Below, piece by piece: positions 1 through 5,255 of a stretch of 10,517 bases of DNA. The stretch comes from Erysipelotrichaceae bacterium (GTDB taxonomy: Bacteria > Bacillota_I > Bacilli_A > Erysipelotrichales > Erysipelotrichaceae): NCBI GenBank assembly GCA_024681275.1, contig JAILBD010000054.1, forward strand, positions 1 to 10,517, written 5' to 3'. The position numbers and the translations under genes were made by a program. The first letter of the stretch is position 1. Each line of letters starts with the position of its first letter. The notes beneath the pieces were generated by a model. It was not told the DNA's origin. It did not search any database and saw nothing but the letters and a program-made list of their open reading frames with translations.

Positions 1-858
1 GTTTCCGTTGATCATGTTGATCAGTTCCGGGGTCGGGTTGACATAGACCTTGTAGCCCGGATTGAGATAGTAGAAGGTATCCAGTGACATCGTCTGTCTG
101 ATCCTGACGTCGCCATAGCCGCTGACGTTGCCTTCGGAGACTGTGATCGTGTTGTTGAAGTAATCGACTTCATCGACACAGAGGACGTGTCCGTCCGGAT
201 TGGTTGATGAGTAGATCGACACGATGCCCATGGTCATCGGTTTGTCGTCATACTCGAAGTAGTGGCAGAGTTCCCCTTCTTCGTTGTAGTAGACCGCTGT
301 CCTGTAGACCGTCGATGCGAAGCTCGCACCGGAACCCGTCGCCTGATTGCCGGAGGAATTGAATCCGAACATGTCGTAGAACCACATCTGGGCAAAGAAG
401 GTGCACCAGTATCCGGCGGTCGCGCCGTGGATCTTGCCGGCATAGTAGAGGTTGTAGGCGTGACGCCATGCCCTGGCTGCCGGATAGGCGCCTGGTGAGT
501 ACCAACCGCTGTATTCGTAGAATTCCACGCCTTCCGGATAGGAAGGTTCCGGGAAGATCCCGAAGTGGGCTTCGATCGAATCGAGTGAATGGTCTTCTTC
601 AAACACGGAAAGGATGTTGTCGCGGTAGCTGTTCATGAGCCATTCCGCCTTGTCCATCGCGAAATCCGTCCGGTTGTTCTGCGCTATGGAGTATGCTTCG
701 ATGATCTTAGGCAGCGAGAAAAACGCGGTCGCCACGATCGTCAGCATCAGGATGTTCACAGCCAATATATAGCTCAGAGCCTTGCGCTCTGCGGGTTTCT
801 GCAGGATCTGCGTATCACTCAGGATACCGTCTTCTCTGTTCATTTCGATATTCTGCAT
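1..858 (-). CDS. Membrane-anchored CHAP-domain protein (probable cell-wall amidase/endopeptidase), 3' end outside window
   Basis: The reading frame is open for 286 codons and runs off the left edge, so the C-terminus is missing. It has a short charged cytoplasmic tail, one hydrophobic helix at about residues 28-49 and then an extracellular part, giving a type II anchor with no cleavage site seen. A CHAP-like papain-fold core follows. The candidate nucleophile is Cys152 in YWCTFFAQ, matching the family pattern CTxxA. His224 lies in GHVLCVDEV, and TITVSEGN (237-244) matches the usual strand that supplies the third polar residue. CHAP domains cut peptidoglycan cross-links or the amide at MurNAc; the exact bond is not predictable here. 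No strong Shine-Dalgarno precedes ATG858. GTG at 864 and ATG at 843 are alternative in-frame starts. The gene is divergent from the rhomboid gene. Family assignment is fairly sure; activity and substrate are inferred. Confidence 0.75.
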   Translation of the reverse strand, partial: MQNIEMNREDGILSDTQILQKPAERKALSYILAVNILMLTIVATAFFSLPKIIEAYSIAQNNRTDFAMDKAEWLMNSYRDNILSVFEEDHSLDSIEAHFGIFPEPSYPEGVEFYEYSGWYSPGAYPAARAWRHAYNLYYAGKIHGATAGYWCTFFAQMWFYDMFGFNSSGNQATGSGASFASTVYRTAVYYNEEGELCHYFEYDDKPMTMGIVSIYSSTNPDGHVLCVDEVDYFNNTITVSEGNVSGYGDVRIRQTMSLDTFYYLNPGYKVYVNPTPELINMINGN

Positions 859-872
859 AAGCACAACTACTA

Positions 873-900
873 ATTATAATGAAAAAAAGGGCTTTTTCAA
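873..900 (-). promoter_or_regulatory. Promoter of the CHAP-protein gene
   Basis: On the minus strand a TTGAAA -35 box (900-895) and a perfect TATAAT -10 box (878-873) are separated by 16 bp, which is close to a sigma-A consensus. The expected transcript start is near 866. That leaves almost no leader before GTG864 or ATG858. The region also folds as a short A/T hairpin (880-886 with 893-899), which overlaps the promoter and is probably incidental. Confidence 0.55.
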
Positions 901-931
901 ATCTGAGGTCCTGGTAAGCCCTTACATTCGA

Positions 932-946
932 TGGGAAGCGTTTACA
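932..946 (+). promoter_or_regulatory. Candidate cre / LacI-family operator
   Basis: TGGGAAGCGTTTACA fits the published CcpA-site consensus WTGNAARCGNWWWCA at every constrained position except the second. It lies between the CHAP promoter and the rhomboid start, upstream of both. A site here could link either gene to carbon catabolite control. This is a single pattern match in one window, so it may be chance. A palindrome GTAAGCCCTTAC sits just beside it at 914-925. Confidence 0.3.
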
Positions 947-980
947 ATCTCAGGAGTTAGGAAAAAAACGGCTTCCTGAT

Positions 981-986
981 TATAAT
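981..986 (+). promoter_or_regulatory. -10 box of the rhomboid gene (possibly leaderless)
   Basis: A perfect TATAAT ends only six bases before the ATG at 993. Transcription normally starts five to nine bases after the -10 box, so the mRNA should begin at or next to the start codon. AGAGG (987-991) resembles a Shine-Dalgarno but is too close to the ATG to work normally. The best -35 candidate, TTAGGA at 957-962, is weak. Confidence 0.45.
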
Positions 987-992
987 AGAGGT

Positions 993-1535
993 ATGTTGTA
1001 TTATTATGTGACGATCTGTCTGATCGTGATCAATGTTGCGGTCTTTCTGATGATCCGGAGCGGAAAGCTCTATGCGGAAGCTCTGACGATGTCTTATCAC
1101 ATCGTCTTCAACCGCGGTCAGTATCATAGGATCCTGACCAGTGCTTTTGCCCATGAGGATCCGATCCATCTGCTGATGAACATGATCTCCCTGTATAATG
1201 TGGGGTCTTTTGTCGAACTTTACTTCGGACACTTCTGGATGGCGGTGATCTATTTCGCTTCGATGATAGGCGGCAAGCTGCTGTCTCTGTACATCCGTCA
1301 TGCCAACCACGATGACTATTCTTCTTCCCTTGGCGCTTCAGGTGCCATATCGGGCCTGCTGGGAGCCTACTTCTTCGTCATACTGCGTTATTACGGTTTC
1401 GGCGGTTTCGAGCATCTGCTCAGGCCGATCATCTCGCTGGTCCTGATCTCTTCGATCCCCGGAGTCGACGGGACTTCGCATTTCTGCTGCATGGCAGTCG
1501 GTCTGGTGATCACCTGGCTGATCCATATGTTCTGA
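993..1535 (+). CDS. Rhomboid-family intramembrane serine protease
   Basis: This 180-residue protein has six predicted membrane helices and no extra soluble domain, the minimal bacterial rhomboid layout. Diagnostic features are HLLMN (59-63, the HxxxN loop that supports the oxyanion hole), the catalytic serine motif GASG (Ser116), and His163 in the last helix as the partner of the Ser-His dyad. Rhomboids cut membrane proteins inside or near their transmembrane segments; no substrate can be named here. The glycines that normally follow the helix-6 histidine are replaced: the stretch reads HFCCMAVG, keeping only Gly170. There is no usable Shine-Dalgarno and the -10 box abuts the start. The gene is monocistronic, with its own terminator immediately downstream and the CHAP gene divergent upstream. 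Family call is firm; activity is likely because all catalytic residues are present. Confidence 0.88.
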   Translation: MLYYYVTICLIVINVAVFLMIRSGKLYAEALTMSYHIVFNRGQYHRILTSAFAHEDPIHLLMNMISLYNVGSFVELYFGHFWMAVIYFASMIGGKLLSLYIRHANHDDYSSSLGASGAISGLLGAYFFVILRYYGFGGFEHLLRPIISLVLISSIPGVDGTSHFCCMAVGLVITWLIHMF

Positions 1536-1538
1536 AGG

Positions 1539-1561
1539 CATCCTGAATCAGGATGTTTTTT
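1539..1561 (+). terminator. Intrinsic terminator of the rhomboid gene
   Basis: A perfect 7-bp stem CATCCTG/CAGGATG (1539-1545 with 1549-1555) with a 3-base AAT loop is followed by six T residues. It starts three bases after the rhomboid stop codon and lies before the -10 box of the next gene. Confidence 0.85.
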
Positions 1562-1566
1562 CAGCT

Positions 1567-1585
1567 TATAATATTGGTAATGGAG
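1567..1585 (+). promoter_or_regulatory. -10 box and ribosome site of the VanX-type lipoprotein gene
   Basis: A TATAAT at 1567-1572 lies only five bases past the upstream terminator T-run, and the -35 region falls inside that terminator with no good match. A TGGAG ribosome site (1581-1585) lies eight bases before ATG1594. The expected leader is about 15 bases, so it would hold little beyond the ribosome site. Confidence 0.45.
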
Positions 1586-1593
1586 CGTACACG

Positions 1594-3114
1594 ATGAAAA
1601 AATGGATAGTGTTGAGCTGCCTCTTCCTCATCTTTCTGAGCGGCTGCGGTGTCAGGAAGCCCATCAGCAACGAGGAGATCCTGCAGCTGATCAAAGAGGC
1701 GAATACGGCGGAGAAGATGAAGGCTGCGGAAAAAAGCATCTACATCAAAGACGACCGGGCCGAAAAGACTTACAGCGTCTATGATGACGGTGTCAGCAGT
1801 GTGACTTCCTATTACGATGAAAAAGATCTCCTGTACAGGACAGAGATCAGGGAGAAGGACTTCCTCTATTCCCTGGAGGATGGGAAGTTTTCGCAGCTGA
1901 TCGATCTGAAGGATGAAGCGGATATCTGGGAGAAGATGGCTTCCTATTTTGCCCTGATGGATCTCAAGGAAGTGGAGCGGACCGATGTCTTCTACATCGT
2001 CAAGGCGCGGATCATCGATGACAGGATCAACGATTATTTCAAAAAGGATAAGCGTATCGCGTCCGCCGATATGGATCTGATGGTGGATAAGACTTTCCTC
2101 ATCACTTCGATACAGAACGAGGTCCTGAACTATGAGGATGGTTCAAAAGAGGAACTCAGTGAGACGGAGATCGTCTATGGAAAGAAGCCTGAAAATGCGA
2201 TGGAGCAACAGATCCGATCTTTCTTCGATGAGAAAAAGGAGTTCCGCAGCTGCACGGTCATACGTGAAGAGAATGGCGCTGAGTCCAGCGTCCAGTACAA
2301 TATCGCCAAAGGCGCTGCCAGCGGTGTCGTCCTGCCTGCGGGTTCTTTCCTGCATGACAGGAGTTGCGTTTTCGATGATGAGGAGATGGACAATGATGTC
2401 AGCTACAGGGTATCTGACAGGGAGGAAGGCAAGGAAGTGATACACGAGGGAACGTTGAGCGAAGACGGCGTCTATACGGATGACGCTTCGGGTTTCGTCT
2501 CACTGAACAGCTATATTCCGGATCTGATCCTGGAGATCCGTTATGCGACGACCTACAATTTCGTGGGCGATCGGATCGATGGCTACCAGAAGCCTCTGGC
2601 TTTTTTGAGCAAGGAGGCGGCGCAGGCGCTGAAAAAGGCTTCTGATGAGTTCGTTTCCAAGGGCTACAGGCTCAAGATCTATGATGCCTATCGTCCGCAG
2701 AGGGCGGTCGAACACTTCATCCGCTGGGCGGAGGATATCAAGGATGTCCGCATGAAGCCTTACTTCTATCCGGATCTGGACAAGTCTGTCCTCTTTGAAC
2801 AGAACTATATCGCCGACCGTTCCTCCCACAGCAGGGGTTCGACCCTCGACCTGACGCTCTTTGACATGAGCACGGGCAAGGATGTGGATATGGGCGGCAC
2901 TTTCGATCTCTTTTCTGAGATCTCGCATACCGATTATGAGGATCTGAATGATGTTCAGAAGGCCAACCGCAGGCTTCTGAATGAGACGATGAAGAAATAC
3001 GGTTTCAATGAATATGCCGAGGAGTGGTGGCACTACACGCTGAAAAATGAACCGTATCCGAACACCTACTTCGATTTCATGATCGATGATTCTGTGCTGA
3101 AAGGAAATGAATAG
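1594..3114 (+). CDS. Lipoprotein with C-terminal VanX/DdpX-type D-Ala-D-Ala dipeptidase domain
   Basis: The 506-residue protein starts with a lipoprotein signal: Lys2-Lys3, a hydrophobic run, then lipobox LSGC with Cys18 as the lipid site, so it should sit on the outer face of the membrane. Residues of about 20-200 are beta-rich and charged and could be a LolA-like fold, but that is only a guess. Residues of about 200-300 are an unassigned linker domain. The rest (about 300-500) is a full VanX-family (peptidase M15D) domain. DAYRP gives the substrate-contacting Arg367. SSHSRGSTLD gives zinc ligands His412 and Asp419 with the family's 7-residue spacing. EEWWH gives catalytic Glu477 and zinc ligand His480. 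VanX is usually a free cytoplasmic enzyme of about 200 residues, so tethering outside the membrane is unusual. It more likely trims wall peptides or recovers D-Ala-D-Ala than confers glycopeptide resistance, since no vanHA or vanRS is present. The stop overlaps the next gene. Confidence 0.87.
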   Translation: MKKWIVLSCLFLIFLSGCGVRKPISNEEILQLIKEANTAEKMKAAEKSIYIKDDRAEKTYSVYDDGVSSVTSYYDEKDLLYRTEIREKDFLYSLEDGKFSQLIDLKDEADIWEKMASYFALMDLKEVERTDVFYIVKARIIDDRINDYFKKDKRIASADMDLMVDKTFLITSIQNEVLNYEDGSKEELSETEIVYGKKPENAMEQQIRSFFDEKKEFRSCTVIREENGAESSVQYNIAKGAASGVVLPAGSFLHDRSCVFDDEEMDNDVSYRVSDREEGKEVIHEGTLSEDGVYTDDASGFVSLNSYIPDLILEIRYATTYNFVGDRIDGYQKPLAFLSKEAAQALKKASDEFVSKGYRLKIYDAYRPQRAVEHFIRWAEDIKDVRMKPYFYPDLDKSVLFEQNYIADRSSHSRGSTLDLTLFDMSTGKDVDMGGTFDLFSEISHTDYEDLNDVQKANRRLLNETMKKYGFNEYAEEWWHYTLKNEPYPNTYFDFMIDDSVLKGNE

Positions 3115-4498
3115 GGGATACAGGATCCATATCGATATCCCTTCGGGCATATCCCCGCTGATCGAATATCGGCGGGATCTTGCGGTGCAGGGAAGGCTGG
3201 AGGGCGATATCGAAAGTGACATGATCCTGCATGTGGAGCTTCTGGATGAGAATGGGACGGTCCTCAGAAGGACCTGCGCATCCAGGAAGAATGACGACCG
3301 GCTTTGGCTGAATCATCCGGATCTCGTTTCCTATGAAGAAGAGCTCGATCCGAAGAAGGAGAAGCTCAAAGCCTTCGGTTTCCCGGAGCTGCTGGTCAAA
3401 GATCTGTGCGATCCGCTGGCGTCTGTTCATGATGCGACGATCAAGTGTTCCTACAGCGATTCCGCATTCAAGTCCCTGATCGTTTCCGGAACGGATGTGA
3501 GACACGGAAGGGTACTGGAGAGCGGTCTTGATCTTCGCGATGAGGATGGCGAGCCTTATGAGACGCTGCCGGAGGGTCTCTATACGCTGAGGGTGCGGCT
3601 TTGCGACAGGGAAGATCTCCCTTTGGCTGAAGAGAAAAAACAGATCCGCATCGGGATCCGCAAGGAGGCTGCCATCGTCCGTTTCAATCCGAAGCAGCAT
3701 CGGAAGAGGATGGAGGAATGGTGCGGCAAAAACGGTTTCACGATCATCAATGATCCGCTGCCGGGCTATCTGGATCCCTATCTGGGCAAGTGGTACTACC
3801 ACATGGGTCTTTTGCCTTACTACCGTTCCAACGATATCGCCGTCTATGCGCAAGCCAGAGTGAACATGTTCGTCTATCTCTGCGATCCCCATTCCACGTC
3901 CTACGAGACGGAGCTTGCCTACCTGCAAAGCAAGCGGAGGGTGGATGATGGCGAATGGTTCAGGGCTTATCACTATGATATCGGCGAATATGCGGTCGGT
4001 GATCGCAAGGGGAACATCGTTCCTTTTGCGGATGACGATGTCCTGTGCCTGTGCCGCGTCGATGTCGTCAACGAAAAGACGAAGGAAAACGTCTATGATC
4101 TCTCGGAAAGAAACCGGATACGGTCCTTCTTCGATGAAGAGGAGATGATCGTCAATGCCGGGGAAAGGATCGCTGTGAGTCTGATCGTCAGACCAAGACA
4201 GCTCGATCCTGCCGATGTGGTCCTGACAAAAGAGAACATCTATGTCTATAAGGATCAGATCTCTATCCTCTCCTATGAGATCGATGACGGTCAGAAGTGT
4301 TTCCATGAAGAAAGGAAACTGCTGATGGATCGCATCGATGAGGGAGCTTCGATCGGACTGTCCGTCTATGAGGCGTACAATGTCTTTCCGATCCCTGAGA
4401 CAAGCAAGGGAAAGATCCTGGAGTTCAGGATCAGGGCTCTTGATCAAAGGGGAAAGGGATTTGGCAAACCTATATCTTTCAAAGTAAAGGCCATCTAG
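3107..4498 (+). CDS. Hypothetical beta-rich protein of unknown family
   Basis: I do not recognise this 463-residue protein. It has no signal peptide or membrane helix, so it is probably cytoplasmic, and it is rich in Asp, Glu, Arg and Lys. Residues of about 1-185 look like one or two Ig-like beta-sandwiches, with alternating strands such as LHVELLDENG at 41-50 and YTLRVRLCD at 159-167. The centre (about 195-300) is aromatic-rich (GKWYYHMGLLPYYR, 227-240). The end (about 375-463) closes with a strand pattern typical of a final Ig/FnIII domain. The ATG lies eight bases inside the end of the VanX-type gene, and the only ribosome site, AAGGA, is one base away. Translation is therefore probably coupled and the two genes form one unit. 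Codon use matches its neighbours, which argues it is real despite a long open frame opposite. The first methionine is the likely start; Met39 would cut the first domain. Confidence 0.7.
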   Translation: MNRGYRIHIDIPSGISPLIEYRRDLAVQGRLEGDIESDMILHVELLDENGTVLRRTCASRKNDDRLWLNHPDLVSYEEELDPKKEKLKAFGFPELLVKDLCDPLASVHDATIKCSYSDSAFKSLIVSGTDVRHGRVLESGLDLRDEDGEPYETLPEGLYTLRVRLCDREDLPLAEEKKQIRIGIRKEAAIVRFNPKQHRKRMEEWCGKNGFTIINDPLPGYLDPYLGKWYYHMGLLPYYRSNDIAVYAQARVNMFVYLCDPHSTSYETELAYLQSKRRVDDGEWFRAYHYDIGEYAVGDRKGNIVPFADDDVLCLCRVDVVNEKTKENVYDLSERNRIRSFFDEEEMIVNAGERIAVSLIVRPRQLDPADVVLTKENIYVYKDQISILSYEIDDGQKCFHEERKLLMDRIDEGASIGLSVYEAYNVFPIPETSKGKILEFRIRALDQRGKGFGKPISFKVKAI

Positions 4499-4508
4499 GT
4501 GGCCTTTT
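4486..4508. terminator. Bidirectional terminator between convergent genes
   Basis: AAAGGCCA (4486-4493) and TGGCCTTT (4500-4507) form a perfect 8-bp stem with a 6-base loop, with a T-rich tail on both strands. It serves the plus-strand operon and the minus-strand CPBP gene. The TAG stop of the hypothetical gene lies in the loop, so the 5' arm is also coding sequence. The CPBP stop is only two bases away on the other side. Confidence 0.8.
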
Positions 4509-4509
4509 G

Positions 4510-5187
4510 TCATGTGAGGATCATGATGGTGCCGATTGTGTTGATGGCGAGGTTGGCGAAAGCGTGGACGAGCCAGCTGGCGGCGATCGTTTCTTCCCTG
4601 TCGGCGATGTACTGCAGGATCAATGCGGAGATGCTCAGGCCTGCGATCAGCAGGATGAAAAGGATGGGCGGGAACCAGCCGCTCATGATGGAGACATGGT
4701 AGAGGGCAAAGAGGATGGCGCTGCAGATCCTGGCGATCCCGGTGTCACTGCTGAGATGGCGGGAGAGGTAGCCTCTGAAGAAGCTTTCTTCCAGATAGGA
4801 ATTGCACAGGATGATGTAGGAGAAGATGAAGAGGAAGTTGTTCCTGTTGAGCCCTTCTTTCTCCAGGAGCCTTTCTTCGATCGTGTCGAGGTCGATCTGA
4901 TCGCGGGCGATCAGGAAGGCGAGGATGATGAAGAGGTAGACCAGGATCATGAAGAGGAAGAGCTTCCGGGATGGCGCTTTGAAACGCATGCCCGTGACCT
5001 GGCTGTAGCTTTTTTTGAACAGAAGGCCGTGTATGAGGATAGCCATCGTGAAGACGGTGACCTTGATGATGCTTTTGAGGAAGTAGGGTGGCATAAGAAA
5101 GCGTTCGACGGCCGACATGACAGCGATCGCGGTCATTGAGAGGATGAGGGCAGTGAGGTTTTCTTTATCGAATCGTTCCTTCTTCAT
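4510..5187 (-). CDS. CPBP-family intramembrane metalloprotease (Abi/CAAX-protease-like)
   Basis: This 225-residue multi-pass membrane protein carries all three CPBP signatures. These are EESFFR (Glu133-Glu134...Arg138), FALYH (Phe160...His164) and HAFAN (His208...Asn212). Hydrophobic stretches lie at about 11-27, 41-57, 76-94, 117-131, 151-167, 172-192 and 202-222. The family includes Rce1-like prenyl-protein proteases, bacteriocin self-immunity proteins and membrane-protein processing enzymes. No bacteriocin peptide is visible nearby, so the role is open. I chose ATG at 5187. The frame stays open to 5550, but that extension is Ser/Pro/Arg-rich shadow sequence lying over the divergent fucosidase gene. 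No Shine-Dalgarno precedes 5187, and a TACAAT -10 box ends nine bases upstream, so the message may be nearly leaderless. It ends on the shared terminator. Confidence 0.87.
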   Translation of the reverse strand: MKKERFDKENLTALILSMTAIAVMSAVERFLMPPYFLKSIIKVTVFTMAILIHGLLFKKSYSQVTGMRFKAPSRKLFLFMILVYLFIILAFLIARDQIDLDTIEERLLEKEGLNRNNFLFIFSYIILCNSYLEESFFRGYLSRHLSSDTGIARICSAILFALYHVSIMSGWFPPILFILLIAGLSISALILQYIADREETIAASWLVHAFANLAINTIGTIMILT

Positions 5188-5196
5188 TTCAAGTCT

Positions 5197-5226
5197 ATTG
5201 TAGAGCAGCTGCTTTCCTGAAGTAAA
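5197..5226 (-). promoter_or_regulatory. Promoter of the CPBP gene
   Basis: On the minus strand TTTACT (5226-5221) and TACAAT (5202-5197) are spaced by 18 bp. The -10 box is nine bases from the ATG, leaving a leader of a few bases at most. It overlaps the proposed fucosidase promoter on the other strand. Confidence 0.4.
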
Positions 5227-5228
5227 AT
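5198..5228 (+). promoter_or_regulatory. Promoter of the fucosidase gene
   Basis: TTGTAG (5198-5203) and TAAAAT (5223-5228) are spaced by 19 bp, longer than ideal. Each box lies over the opposite-function box of the divergent CPBP promoter, so the two could not easily be occupied by polymerase at the same time. A GGGAG ribosome site follows at 5244-5248, seven bases before ATG5256. That spacing favours the ATG over the adjacent GTG at 5253. Confidence 0.35.
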
Positions 5229-5255
5229 AGGATTGAAGAAAGCGGGAGATGAGTG

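Noticed and set aside
2500..3222. Minus-strand frame of 240 codons opposite the VanX domain
   Set aside because: The plus strand carries the catalytic motifs of VanX here; the antisense product shows no family pattern.
1594..4498. A vancomycin-resistance cluster
   Set aside because: Only a VanX-like domain is present; there is no ligase, dehydrogenase or two-component regulator, and the enzyme is a lipoprotein.
3077..4513. Long minus-strand open frame (478 codons) opposite the hypothetical gene
   Set aside because: It is a shadow: the plus-strand gene is coupled to the VanX-type gene, and the antisense frame arises from GAT/ATC-rich codons and would cross the terminator.
4507..5139. Plus-strand Glu/Asp-rich frame of 210 codons opposite the CPBP gene
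   Set aside because: Its acidic low-complexity product is the mirror of hydrophobic membrane codons on the other strand.
4510..5187. CPBP protein as bacteriocin immunity or phage abortive-infection gene
   Set aside because: No bacteriocin precursor, exporter or phage-defence partner is nearby, so only the family can be stated.
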